A stretch of 64,000 nt of DNA from a bacterium (GCA_020444065.1 JAHLLQ010000002.1:496001-560000), one strand, 5' to 3'. Shown: positions 19,483-28,824, counted from the stretch's first letter. Program-made: numbers and translations. Notes: generated by a model not told the origin, from the sequence alone.

Positions 19483-22400
19483 TCAGCCCTTCGCCTTCAC
19501 CTCGGGCAACAACTCTTCGATCGACTGGAAGCGATCTTCGGGGCGCTTCGAAATCATGCGCATGATCGTGTCGCGCAGGTGTTTCGAGATGCGCTCCGAG
19601 AGTGGCGGCGGTGCGGTGTGAATGTGATGGTATTCGATGTTGCCCAGATAGAACGGCGGATTCCCCGACAATGTCTCGTACAGCATGATGCCGAGCGAGT
19701 AAATGTCGGTACGTTGATCGACCGGCTCGCCGATGATCTGCTCCGGCGCCATGTAGAGTGGCGTGCCGATCACGGCCGTCCCGCTCTTGGTGGATTCTTC
19801 GCCGCGCAGAATCTTTGCGATTCCGAAGTCGGTGATCTTCACCGCATTGGAATTCGTGATCATAATGTTCGCCGGCTTGATGTCGCGGTGGACGATCCCT
19901 AGCCGGTGCGCGTAGCTGAGCGCGTCGCAGATCTGTAGGAAGTAGTAGAGGATCATTTCCTCGGTCAGCGACGTGCGCTCGGCCAAGATACGTTTCAGAT
20001 CCGTTCCCTCGATGTACTCCATGCTCAGGAAACGCTTGTTATCGCTTTCGAACAGATCATGGATGCGGACAATGTACGGGTGCGAGAGCTTCTTCGCGGC
20101 ACGCGCCTCGCTCTTGAAGCGCTCGACGGCTTGCGGATCGCTGCAGAGATAATCATTGAGCACCTTCAGCGCAACGATCTCATTGAGCATCTTGTCTTTT
20201 GCTTTGTAGATGATGCCCATACTACCGCGATTAATCTCTTCAAGAATCACGAAGCGACTGTCCTTGCTCAGGACCGGCAGCCCGCGACTGTCATCTTCTT
20301 CCTCCTGCTGCAGCTTCAGGCGGTACTTCAACTTGCGAAGTCGAGCTTCCACGTCGCGATAGCCCGGAGTGCGCTCGTTCAAGTGCTCGAGCACCGCGAC
20401 CGCCACTTGCAATTGGTCGGATGCGTCCAGATCCGCTGCCAGACGATACAGAATGTCGCGGAGATCCTCGTCGACCGGCAGTTGCTTGAAGTTCTGCCAC
20501 GCCATGTAGTGCATGTTCTTCTGCCAGTGGCAGAGACCAAGAATCTTCATCGCGCGGGTTTCGTAATTCTTGTGGTGCTGCAGGTCCTGGAGAATCTCGA
20601 TCGCTTCATCCACAACGTTGTTTTTCAGCAGCAGCTTCACCAGCTTGAACTTCGCCTGCGGGTCGTTCTCCTGTTCGACGCGCAAATTATACAGACGGCG
20701 AAGGACATCGACATCGCCTTCGCTTGGTGCCTGTCGCATGGCTTGCTCGAAATCAGCGCTGGCCTTCGCCAGGTTGCCGAGCTGTTCGTGTAACTCACCG
20801 CGATCGCGTAGCAGAGCGACGTGCCCGAAGCGATCCACCGCACGATCGTGCAAGTCGATCACATCCTGGCGGTACTTCCCGGTGTGTTTCTCACGACAGG
20901 TAGCCAGTGCTTCACGTGTCCCCTCCATCTGGCCGTGCATTAGATTCAGAAGCGCGCGTGCCCGCGTGATAGCAAACGTCTGAATGTGTGTGAAAGGCTC
21001 GCCCTGCAAAGCCTCGATGGCTTGCGTGTAGAGGTGAATTGCGCGTTCGTCTTCTACGCCATCCTCCGCAAGCCCAATCGCTTCCCGGACATGCTCAGGG
21101 ATATCGATCTGCATGGAGTCCTCGAAGCTTTGTTCCGGCGGCGCCTCGAGCTGCGTGTCGTCGAGTCGACGATTTCCAGTGCTAGATTCCTCGCGGGGAA
21201 CATGGTGCGTCGAAGCGCGCGACGAGTCCGGGGCCGTAGGAATCGGAACCTCTCCGCTCGGCGAGGACTGCCGCATTTCAGGACTTTCCTGCGCGTGCGT
21301 GTACATCGGCGGAGCCTTCGAGTAGTCCACCGGAGACATCGATTGGTTCATGTCTCCCGACAGATGGGCTCTCACGCCAATGCCTTGCCGTTCACCGGGA
21401 CGCGTGTCGCCGAGGACGGCGAATTGTTGCGGCGGGGCAAAGGTATCTTCCGGATCTGGTTCGCGCGGCGGACGAATGCCGCTGCTCGATGCCGAAGCCG
21501 GCAGCGGCGCCCCTTCCGGCGACGGGCGTGATTCTTCTTCGACTCCGCTGCGACGCCGCTTGTCGATCCGCCCGCGACGAGGCTTTGCACTGGTCCCCGT
21601 TCCGCCGGCCTTGCGACCTCCGCGCCGGCTGCGTCGCTGGCGTCTGCGCGATCGCCGACCACGCTCTTCTTCGGTCAGGTTCGTGTGCACGATCGTGATT
21701 GCTTCCGCCTGGCCGGTCTTCATGTCCTCTGCCGAAATCTCCATCACGCCGTCGGCGTTGATGAAGAACGTGACACGAATTCTGGGAACGCCTGCGGAGG
21801 CGGGCGGGATTCCGGTCAGCATGAACTTGCCAAGGCTGCGGCACTCCACCGCATCGTCGCTTTCGCCCTGGAGCACGTGAATGATCACGAACTCCTGGTT
21901 CTCCTCGGTCGTCGTGAAGGTCTTCGCCGCCTTGATCGGAATCGTCGAGTTCTTCTCGATGATGCGCGAGAACTTCTCGCCTTCGACTTCGATTCCGAGC
22001 GAATGCGGGGTGACGTCAAGAAGTGTCACTTCCTGGACTTTGCCTTCGAAGACGCCCGCCTGCGTCGCTGCACCCAGCGCAACAACCTCGTCCGGATTCA
22101 CGCCGCGGAAAGCCTGCTGATCGAAGAACTCTTCGACGGCATCCATTACCAGCGGAATGCGCGTCGTCCCGCCAACCAGGATGACTTTCGAAATCTGATT
22201 CTTCTTCAGGTTCGCCTCATCCAATGCATGTTTGCAGCACCGGATGGTGCTGCGCACGAAATCTTCGATCAGATCCTCGAATTCATCGCGAGTGATCATG
22301 CGTTCGAGGTGAAGCGGCTGACTGTCGCGGTAGGCAATGAACGGAAGAGCCATCGTTGTTTGCGTCGTTCCGGAGAGCTCGCACTTCGCGCGCTCTGCGA

Positions 22401-23184
22401 CTTCCTTTAAGCGACGCAACGTCACCGGATCGCGAGTCAGATCGACGCCGTGCTCGTCTATGAATTCCTCGACGATCACTGAGACAATCGCGTTATCCAG
22501 ATCGTCGCCGCCAAGGCGCGAATCGCCAGTAGACGTTAGGACTTCGAACGTCTTTCCGTTAATCTCGAGGAGCGAAATATCAAACGTGCCGCCACCGAAG
22601 TCGTACACGGCAACAATCTCATCGTTGTCTTCGGAACGTCCGATGCCATAAGCCATCGCCGCGGCCGTCGGCTCGTTGATCAGGCGCAGCACTTCGAGCC
22701 CCGCCATCTCGGCGGCCTGAATCGTCGCCTGACGCTGTAGGTCATCGAAATACGCGGGGACCGTGATCACTGCGCGCACGATCTCCTCGCCTAGGTACTC
22801 CTCGGCGCCTTCCTTCATCTTCTTCAGGACCAGCGCGGAAATCTGCTCGGGGCGGTAGCCCATCCCGTTAATATCGATCAGCAGTTCGCTGTCGTGCGAG
22901 ACAATCTGGAAGGGGAAGAGCTCGCCGGATTCCTCGACTTCCTCGAAGGAGCGCCCCATCAGACGCTTGATGCTTGAAATGGTGCACAGCGGATTAGTTG
23001 CCGCCTGACGTCTGGCGATCTCGCCGACGACCACGTCGCCACTTTCCAGGAAGGCGACGACGGATGGCGTTTTGTTGCTCCCCTCCGAGTTGGGGATGAC
23101 CTCCGGCTCATTGCCCAGCACGATGGCCGCAACCGAGTTCGTCGTGCCGAGATCGATACCGATAATCTTATTGTTTGAATCCAT
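19483..23184 (-). CDS. Hsp70 (DnaK)-TPR-Ser/Thr protein kinase fusion
   Basis: 1233 residues with three parts. Residues 1-380 are an Hsp70 ATPase with all signatures: GIDLGTTNSVAAI, YDFGGGTFDIS and ILVGGTTRIP. Residues 384-500 form the beta-sandwich substrate-binding domain, starting LLDVTPHSLGIEVEG. The helical lid is absent; an Arg-rich block (about 505-526) and a disordered Pro/Ser/Glu-rich region (to about 690) take its place. TPR-like helices span 695-965. A Hanks-type kinase closes the chain (about 978-1230): RGSMGIIYKA loop whose first Gly is Asn, VALKVL lysine, HRDIKPANI, DFGIAK, YMAPEQ, all catalytic residues kept. No dnaJ or grpE lies nearby. It may couple unfolded-protein binding to phosphorylation (inference). 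No membrane segment is seen, so it is probably cytosolic. Confidence 0.95.
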   Translation of the reverse strand: MDSNNKIIGIDLGTTNSVAAIVLGNEPEVIPNSEGSNKTPSVVAFLESGDVVVGEIARRQAATNPLCTISSIKRLMGRSFEEVEESGELFPFQIVSHDSELLIDINGMGYRPEQISALVLKKMKEGAEEYLGEEIVRAVITVPAYFDDLQRQATIQAAEMAGLEVLRLINEPTAAAMAYGIGRSEDNDEIVAVYDFGGGTFDISLLEINGKTFEVLTSTGDSRLGGDDLDNAIVSVIVEEFIDEHGVDLTRDPVTLRRLKEVAERAKCELSGTTQTTMALPFIAYRDSQPLHLERMITRDEFEDLIEDFVRSTIRCCKHALDEANLKKNQISKVILVGGTTRIPLVMDAVEEFFDQQAFRGVNPDEVVALGAATQAGVFEGKVQEVTLLDVTPHSLGIEVEGEKFSRIIEKNSTIPIKAAKTFTTTEENQEFVIIHVLQGESDDAVECRSLGKFMLTGIPPASAGVPRIRVTFFINADGVMEISAEDMKTGQAEAITIVHTNLTEEERGRRSRRRQRRSRRGGRKAGGTGTSAKPRRGRIDKRRRSGVEEESRPSPEGAPLPASASSSGIRPPREPDPEDTFAPPQQFAVLGDTRPGERQGIGVRAHLSGDMNQSMSPVDYSKAPPMYTHAQESPEMRQSSPSGEVPIPTAPDSSRASTHHVPREESSTGNRRLDDTQLEAPPEQSFEDSMQIDIPEHVREAIGLAEDGVEDERAIHLYTQAIEALQGEPFTHIQTFAITRARALLNLMHGQMEGTREALATCREKHTGKYRQDVIDLHDRAVDRFGHVALLRDRGELHEQLGNLAKASADFEQAMRQAPSEGDVDVLRRLYNLRVEQENDPQAKFKLVKLLLKNNVVDEAIEILQDLQHHKNYETRAMKILGLCHWQKNMHYMAWQNFKQLPVDEDLRDILYRLAADLDASDQLQVAVAVLEHLNERTPGYRDVEARLRKLKYRLKLQQEEEDDSRGLPVLSKDSRFVILEEINRGSMGIIYKAKDKMLNEIVALKVLNDYLCSDPQAVERFKSEARAAKKLSHPYIVRIHDLFESDNKRFLSMEYIEGTDLKRILAERTSLTEEMILYYFLQICDALSYAHRLGIVHRDIKPANIMITNSNAVKITDFGIAKILRGEESTKSGTAVIGTPLYMAPEQIIGEPVDQRTDIYSLGIMLYETLSGNPPFYLGNIEYHHIHTAPPPLSERISKHLRDTIMRMISKRPEDRFQSIEELLPEVKAKG

Positions 23185-23292
23185 GGAGCGTACGATCCGT
23201 GGTGGATGATTTCCCCCGCATAGCCAGTCCCGACACCCCTCGGTTCTCCGAGGAATCGGACTCTATCCGAGACAACTTGCGGACTAAGTGCA

Positions 23293-23321
23293 ATACCAAC
23301 TCACCCGCATGTTGGCGTCAA
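23293..23321 (-). promoter_or_regulatory. Weak sigma-70-like promoter candidate for the Hsp70-kinase gene
   Basis: On the minus strand TTGACG (23316-23321), 17-base spacer, TGGTAT (23293-23298). The -10 box is poor. No CIRCE heat-shock operator is present in the leader; two small hairpins lie at 23238-23253 and 23256-23270. Confidence 0.25.
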
Positions 23322-23354
23322 GTCCGCTCCCCCCGATTCCCCGCTGCCCAGTGA

Positions 23355-23447
23355 TAAAAAGCAGAGCGCCGCCGGCTTCTCCGCTCGCCCCAAAGAACCT
23401 GCACCCAATTCGGATGCCTGCGGCGGGTCAAGAAGCCGACGGCGCTT
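23355..23447 (-). terminator. Long-stem terminator candidate after the dockerin gene
   Basis: 23366-23380 pairs with 23431-23445 in 14 of 15 positions (gcgccgccggcttct against the complement of agaagccgacggcgc), extended by one A-T pair. On the minus strand the hairpin is followed by tctgcttttt. The 50-base loop is unusually long. Confidence 0.5.
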
Positions 23448-23476
23448 GTAGATCTCAAGTGCCGGTTCGTCGGAAC

Positions 23477-24349
23477 TCAGTTCTCGACGATCTGCATGGC
23501 CAGCGTCTGCCAGTCACTGGCGCCAACCGAGCCATCGCCATCGATGTCCGCGTTGAAGGCCAGGATCGGATCCAGGCTGCTGCCAAGCTCCACGTACTCC
23601 ACCAGACGAACGATATCCGCAGCGTCTACGGAGGCATCGCCATTTGCATCGCCCCGAATCGGGATCACCACACGGAAGGCATCGAATCCTGTCGCTGTCT
23701 CAGACAGGTTACGGAAGCCATTCAGCGTCGTCACGTTGTCCCGGAATCCCAGATCGCTGGCGTTCTTCTTGGCGTTATCCACGTAGCAATCCCATGTCTG
23801 CGCGGCGAAGTCCAAGTAGACCGTGATCTTATACCAGGTGGAGGCATTTCCTGCGCCGAGCGGGACATTGGCGCTCACGACCGAGGAGAGGCCGCCGCTG
23901 CCATCGCCATTGAAAAGCTCAATGCCGTTGCCCGAGCTGAAATGCACGATCGCCGAAGCCGACTGATCCGTCGGATACGTCGCTTCGGAGAGCGTCAGAG
24001 AACTGCCTTCACCGCGGAAGTAACCCTCGATGAAGATTCCGTCGGCGGGCGGAGTTGTGATCAGGCTGGAGAAGTCCCGATCGAACTGGGCACTCTGAGA
24101 CAGCGTTACCAACTGGTCACTGCCGTCAGGCGTTGTGCCCGTCTCCACCGTGGCGGTTCCAGCAACGAGATTCCAGCTTCCGACCGTATCCGGAGCATTG
24201 TAGGTGCCCGCGACGTAGTCTTCCGCGCCGCTGCTGCCGGAGTCTTCGAAACTGGTATCATAAACTACCTGATTGGCGAAAAGCGCCGCCGGCAGAGCCG
24301 CTGCCGCGAGGATCGCTTTCCACTTGAGTGAGGGATGTCGTTGCATCAT
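23477..24349 (-). CDS. Secreted protein with C-terminal dockerin-like repeats
   Basis: 290 residues. A signal peptide (LKWKAILAAAALPAALFA) is followed by a beta-rich region of about 200 residues resembling a LamG/concanavalin-like sandwich (VVYDTSFEDSGSSG..., IFIEGYFRGEGSSLTL). The last 60 residues contain two EF-hand-like calcium loops, GDANGDASVDAADIV and ADIDGDGSVGASDW, the dockerin type I pattern. Similar tails close the protein at 25448, so this is probably a general calcium-binding surface module here rather than a cellulosome anchor. GGAGAAGG precedes the start. Confidence 0.75.
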   Translation of the reverse strand: MMQRHPSLKWKAILAAAALPAALFANQVVYDTSFEDSGSSGAEDYVAGTYNAPDTVGSWNLVAGTATVETGTTPDGSDQLVTLSQSAQFDRDFSSLITTPPADGIFIEGYFRGEGSSLTLSEATYPTDQSASAIVHFSSGNGIELFNGDGSGGLSSVVSANVPLGAGNASTWYKITVYLDFAAQTWDCYVDNAKKNASDLGFRDNVTTLNGFRNLSETATGFDAFRVVIPIRGDANGDASVDAADIVRLVEYVELGSSLDPILAFNADIDGDGSVGASDWQTLAMQIVEN

Positions 24350-24491
24350 GTACCTTCTCCACTGAATTGGAAGGCCTTATAGACCACATACTACAAGGCA
24401 TTGTGCAACCCGATCCGTCGTCCGTCAATACAAACGACACGGATTTGACAGGAAAAATTGACATCTGTCACCAAGAATGCCGGAATCGCAA

Positions 24492-25379
24492 TCAAGCGCG
24501 CTCGAGGCGGAACATTGTCAGCTCCGGCCGCACATTGAAGCGCACCTTCCGCAGATAGCCCAGGCCAGTGTTAATGTACACTGTCCGTCCCGGCGCCAAT
24601 GGGATCTCCCCACGCGTGTACAGCTTGTTCTTCACCGGAAGCATCGGAGGCGGCAGGAACGGGGGCTTGCACTGGCCACCATGCGTGTGACCGGCCAGAA
24701 TCCAGCATCGGAAATCCCCCCAGAAACCCATGTCGCAAACGTCGGGATTGTGGACCAGCGCCAACGTCGGGCGAGAAGGGTTCAGCAGCGACATCGCGTA
24801 CGGGCCGTCCAATTGCCGCGCCCACAAGTCGTCCAGCCCCATGATCTGGAGCCCTTCGACTTCACCGACCTGATTCCGCAGCACCTCCACGTCATTCTCA
24901 ACGAGCAGGTCGGCCACGGCATCTGCCATTTCCTTGTGCCGCCAGCCCGGACCGTAGTCGTGGTTTCCCATGATCGAAAACGCCCCCAGCGGCGGCCGAG
25001 GCAAGTGCGCCAGCACTCGGCGCGCGGCTTCCATTGCGCCTTGGGACTTCGTTTCGACGATATCACCGGTCAAGACCATCAGGTCCGGCTTCAGGTCCTG
25101 AGCCATCTTGAGCGCACGGATCAGGTAGTCAGATTCGACATGCGGGCGGCCCGTGTGCAGATCGCTCAACTGCAGCATCGTCTTGCCGACCAGGCGATCA
25201 GGCAGGTTCTCAATCGGGAGCGATCGTTGGACTGTCTGCAGCCAATGTGGCTCCACGAGCGCCGTGTAGCCCAACAGCCCGGATGCAGTCAGAGCGCACC
25301 CGCCCAGTCCCATCAGGAACCGGCGCCGAGTCAGGAGTCGCTTCTTCGGTTGAGGTGTTTCTTCGGATTGCTGATCCAT
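24492..25379 (-). CDS. Tat-exported metallophosphoesterase (YkuE-like)
   Basis: 295 residues. An N-terminal KKRLLTRRRFLMGLGG twin-arginine stretch and hydrophobic core suggest Tat export or membrane anchoring. The calcineurin-like metal sites are all present in order: SDLHTG, TGDIVE, GNHDYG, ALVHNPD and AGHTHGGQ. The family hydrolyses phosphodiesters or phosphomonoesters, often on envelope lipids or nucleotides; the substrate is unknown. ATG 25379 is preferred over an upstream in-frame start because a G-rich ribosome site precedes it and the twin-arginine motif then lies near the N terminus. Confidence 0.88.
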   Translation of the reverse strand: MDQQSEETPQPKKRLLTRRRFLMGLGGCALTASGLLGYTALVEPHWLQTVQRSLPIENLPDRLVGKTMLQLSDLHTGRPHVESDYLIRALKMAQDLKPDLMVLTGDIVETKSQGAMEAARRVLAHLPRPPLGAFSIMGNHDYGPGWRHKEMADAVADLLVENDVEVLRNQVGEVEGLQIMGLDDLWARQLDGPYAMSLLNPSRPTLALVHNPDVCDMGFWGDFRCWILAGHTHGGQCKPPFLPPPMLPVKNKLYTRGEIPLAPGRTVYINTGLGYLRKVRFNVRPELTMFRLERA

Positions 25380-25447
25380 CGCCAATCCCCCGTGTGCAAC
25401 CTTCCCCCACGACCTGAATGGGCGTAAACGCAATTGGTCAACGAGAA

Positions 25448-27436
25448 TCAGATGTTCGTTCGATACGCGATCACGACGGCGTTCATCTCCGCGATGGAGA
25501 GAATCGTGTCGTGATCGGTATCCGCCGAAGGCGGCACGGGTCCGATGCCCCGGAATCCGAGAATCGCGGCATTCAATTCAAACAGCGTCACTTGCCCATC
25601 GCCGTTCTCGTCCCCTGGAACCGGAGGAGGAACCGGCGTTGGCGTCGGCGAAGCCGTCGGGCTGGGCGTCGGAGTCGGAGCACCGGGCACGAAGGAATAC
25701 TGCAGGCACCAGTCGAACAGCACACCCGTATCCTTGGAGACGTGATCGGAGACGTTCAGAGTCCAGACTCCGAAAACATCCTCCCCATCGAATGCAGCGA
25801 GCGCCTCATTGGGCCGGAACTCGCCGGCCATCGCCAGCCCGGACGGTTGGCATTCGTCCTCCGCCAGCGTTTGCGCCTCGTCCGACAGAATAACATCCAG
25901 GCCATCGCCCGGACATCCCCAATTGTCGATACCCGGAACTCCGGGACGATCCAGCAGCGTGATCTCCCGGCCCGTTTCCTCGTGGCGCAGCGTCACAACC
26001 AGGTCGCCGACAAATGAATGATCCACCATCAACATGACATCCAAGTCCAGGATTGCACCTGAATCCGGCACCAGGAAGGAATCCGCAACGCCGGCCGGCA
26101 AATTGTCCGGAATGTCGATGGGTGCGGGTGGCCATGCGCAAAGCAAGATCGGCGGAGGAGTCGGGCTTGGTGTAGGAGTCGGCGTCGGTGGCACGGTCTC
26201 CGGGATCAGGCACCACTCCGTTACATAGCCCGCTTCGCCCGTCGCGCGATCTGAGACGGCAAGTGTCCAATCTCCACCGATCGTCTCACCCGCAAAGCTC
26301 CCGAGGTTACCCCAAGGAGAGAGAATGCCGGAGATCGCCGGTGGCGCGAGGTTGCACATGAACTGGGCGGGCTGCAGGGCGCTGTCATCCAGGATCACAT
26401 CGATGTCGTCGCCCTCGCAGTAATACGGGGCTCCCGGCCGATCCAAGAGCGTAATCGATGTGCCTGTATCTTCGTGCCGCAATGAAATCACCAGGTCGCC
26501 AACACGCCCATGGTAGGCGGTCAAAGACACTGCCAATCCCACGATCACATCGCTACTGACAATGCTGAGACTATCCATCGCCCCTGCTGGATCATTGTCC
26601 GGTATTGCCAATGTGCCCGGCGGAATTTCGCACGCGAAGTGATTGAGGCGCGAGATATCCAGCTCGAGCGCATCGATCTCCGCGCTCGTTGCGAGACCGA
26701 GTTGAGAATCCGTATAGATTGGTTCGGAAGAGATCGTTCCCGTGGAAGGATCGTATTCAAGGATGACGTCGCTCCCAGCGGATGCCGGCAGGAACTGGGT
26801 CAGCGAATCGAATCCCAGTGCCCACATTCCGTCATCGCTGACACTCATTGCATTGAGATTCACATTGGGCGAAATCCCCTTGGCAGTGCCATCGAATGAG
26901 ACTTCCACGAACCCCGATCCCGCCTCAAACTTCACTACGTCTTCGTCGGCGACATCCTCGTCTCCGCTAGGGAGAGAGAGTCTCACGGTGCTGTCGGTAG
27001 AGAAGTAGAACTTCAGAGGAGACTCGCTCATGACATAGAGCGCATCCAGATCGGCTCCGCGTGGAAGGCCATTCGCAGAGCCATCCCAGAACATGCTGTA
27101 CGTCGAGCCGCTCCACAGGATGACATCCTCATCCGCGTACGGTATTCCGGCCAACCACGCATCGGCATCGAGCGAGAAGGCGATTTCTCCCGTCGCAAGA
27201 AAGGCGATCGCATCGATGTCTGCTCCCAATGGGAGATCATCGGACAATTCATCAAGCGCCGGGCCCCAGAATCCAGAGGCATTCCACGCTGCGGCCTGAT
27301 GATCCATTCTCGGAACAGCGCCGAACGATCCATCGGCATCCGAGGATGCAACCAACAGGACGACAGTCGCTGAGACCGGCGCACACACCAGCGCAACGGC
27401 AGCAACGACACAACAAACGCCGCGCGATGCAATCAT
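25448..27436 (-). CDS. Secreted protein with beta repeats, two P-domains and a dockerin-like tail
   Basis: 662 residues. AAGGAG 8 bases upstream fixes the start at 27436, followed by a signal peptide (VCCVVAAVALVCAPVSA). Residues 30-255 hold about three copies of a 70-residue beta repeat recognisable by LDADAWLAG...DEDVILW...FWDGSANGLPRGADLDAL. Two proprotein-convertase-type P domains follow (about 265-412 and 435-582), each with IPDN.PAG, VGDL.(V/I)(T/S)LRHE and ITLLDRPG. They are joined by Pro/Thr linkers. The end (604-662) has two calcium loops, GDENGDGQVTLFEL and ADTDHDTILSIAEM. No catalytic domain is visible. Probably a surface or matrix protein, cotranscribed with the beta-helix gene 28 bases upstream. 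Confidence 0.8.
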   Translation of the reverse strand: MIASRGVCCVVAAVALVCAPVSATVVLLVASSDADGSFGAVPRMDHQAAAWNASGFWGPALDELSDDLPLGADIDAIAFLATGEIAFSLDADAWLAGIPYADEDVILWSGSTYSMFWDGSANGLPRGADLDALYVMSESPLKFYFSTDSTVRLSLPSGDEDVADEDVVKFEAGSGFVEVSFDGTAKGISPNVNLNAMSVSDDGMWALGFDSLTQFLPASAGSDVILEYDPSTGTISSEPIYTDSQLGLATSAEIDALELDISRLNHFACEIPPGTLAIPDNDPAGAMDSLSIVSSDVIVGLAVSLTAYHGRVGDLVISLRHEDTGTSITLLDRPGAPYYCEGDDIDVILDDSALQPAQFMCNLAPPAISGILSPWGNLGSFAGETIGGDWTLAVSDRATGEAGYVTEWCLIPETVPPTPTPTPSPTPPPILLCAWPPAPIDIPDNLPAGVADSFLVPDSGAILDLDVMLMVDHSFVGDLVVTLRHEETGREITLLDRPGVPGIDNWGCPGDGLDVILSDEAQTLAEDECQPSGLAMAGEFRPNEALAAFDGEDVFGVWTLNVSDHVSKDTGVLFDWCLQYSFVPGAPTPTPSPTASPTPTPVPPPVPGDENGDGQVTLFELNAAILGFRGIGPVPPSADTDHDTILSIAEMNAVVIAYRTNI

Positions 27437-27464
27437 CGCAGGCTCCTTATCGAAATTCGAGTGA

Positions 27465-28724
27465 TCAGAAATTTGTGTCCGCACCGCCAGGCACCGTGCC
27501 CGCCGTGCCGCCGGCCGCGCCATCCGTCGTCAGGTTCCCTGCGCGATAGCAATTCGTGCTGACTTGAATACCGCTGGTTGCATTCGAGTGCGTTCGGTTT
27601 CGGATCACGGAAACATCGTCAACGCTGCTTGGGGCATAGATTCCAAAAGAACCCAGGGTTGGGCCGCCCGTAACATATCCCCATGCGAGGTAGCAGTAGT
27701 TCTCCTCGATGTGACATCCGTTCCCATATGCATAAATGCACGCGGCGATCGAAGTAGATTCTGTTCCGTCGGAAAGCACCTGGTAGACTGTATTTCCCCG
27801 AACCACCGCTGCTCTGTCGGCCCGAATCCCGATGGCGGTCGAAGCGTAATCTGCCGCCGTGATTCCGTAGACAGAGTTTCCCGTGATCTGCGTGTATTGG
27901 CCCGCGCGAATACCGATCGCTTCGCTAAGCGAACCTCCCACTTCGACCACGTTCACCTGGCAATTGCGGACCACGGTCGTATCACCGGTGTGAATGCCGA
28001 CGACGATGACGCTGTCCAACGAACTGGAGACTGTTGAGACTCGCGTGTTCTCGACAACTCCGCCATCAACATCCACTCCGTATGCGGTCCCGGTTCCCGA
28101 ATTGTTCCGGTGATTCTCGACGACACAGTCGCTGATTATTGCCCCAAGTCCGGCCTGAATCCCAACGACGTTGCCGCTGCTGTAATTGCTGCTGAGCAGA
28201 CACCGCCGAATCTGTGACGTGCTCGACACCTTGATCCCGCCATCGCCGCCGTCCTTGTTATTTCCTTCGATGATGCAGTCTTCGATGATCGCCTGGCTGG
28301 CTGCGTAGATTCCCCAGCCGCCGTTTCCACTCACCTCCAAATCGGAGATTCGACAGTTCGCCCCAAGCTCCAATCCTCGATCCCCAAAATTCTCAATCCG
28401 GCCATTGCGAACAACAGTACTTGAAACGGCAGTGATATTGATGCCATCGGCATTTCCGCTGAAGCCCGATCCAGTCAGGGTAAATCCGTGCAAATCGATC
28501 GTGACATCGGAAGCCGCGATCGTGATCGCCGGCACATCTGCCGTCATCGTCACTCCATCGACCAGGATGTAACTGCCCGACGTATTGATCGTTGTTGTCG
28601 CGGTTGGGTCCAGCAGCAGATCGATCTGCCCATCGGCTGCCATCGCCGGACGAGCCTGGAGCAACGCAACGAGCGCAATCAGCGCCGCCGCCCAACACAA
28701 ATTAGAAAACCATGCAGGTTTCAT
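27465..28724 (-). CDS. Secreted right-handed parallel beta-helix protein
   Basis: 419 residues. It starts at ATG 28724 with GAGG 7-8 bases upstream and a signal peptide (LIALVALLQARPAMA). The remainder repeats short strands typical of NosD/pectate-lyase-like beta-helices, such as ITIAASDVTIDLHGFTL, GINITAVSSTVVRNGRIE and GIYAASQAIIEDCIIEGN. Members bind or cleave polysaccharides or act as surface adhesins; no catalytic residues can be pointed to here. Upstream lies a 265-base region divergent from the gene at 28990, with tandem hairpins in the leader. Confidence 0.8.
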   Translation of the reverse strand: MKPAWFSNLCWAAALIALVALLQARPAMAADGQIDLLLDPTATTTINTSGSYILVDGVTMTADVPAITIAASDVTIDLHGFTLTGSGFSGNADGINITAVSSTVVRNGRIENFGDRGLELGANCRISDLEVSGNGGWGIYAASQAIIEDCIIEGNNKDGGDGGIKVSSTSQIRRCLLSSNYSSGNVVGIQAGLGAIISDCVVENHRNNSGTGTAYGVDVDGGVVENTRVSTVSSSLDSVIVVGIHTGDTTVVRNCQVNVVEVGGSLSEAIGIRAGQYTQITGNSVYGITAADYASTAIGIRADRAAVVRGNTVYQVLSDGTESTSIAACIYAYGNGCHIEENYCYLAWGYVTGGPTLGSFGIYAPSSVDDVSVIRNRTHSNATSGIQVSTNCYRAGNLTTDGAAGGTAGTVPGGADTNF

Positions 28725-28758
28725 GGAGAGACCTCGCCCTCCTCCAAAATGATGACCA

Positions 28759-28824
28759 CCGGGTCGGGACAAGCCCTGTCTCGACCCTCCTCTATATCGC
28801 GACACCTCTTCTCCGTGCGAGAAG
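28759..28824 (-). promoter_or_regulatory. Tandem hairpins in the beta-helix gene leader
   Basis: An 11-bp stem with one G-T wobble pairs 28759-28769 with 28775-28785. A perfect 6-bp stem pairs 28808-28813 with 28819-28824. Both precede the start at 28724, with no T run after either. Confidence 0.3.

Noticed and set aside
23185-23476. Search for a CIRCE or other heat-shock operator before the Hsp70 fusion
   Set aside because: No TTAGCACTC-N9-GAGTGCTAA-like element is present; only small unrelated hairpins.
23477-27436. Cellulosome locus suggested by dockerin-type repeats
   Set aside because: No cohesin or scaffoldin is present and the partners are not cellulases; the repeats are better read as general calcium-binding modules.
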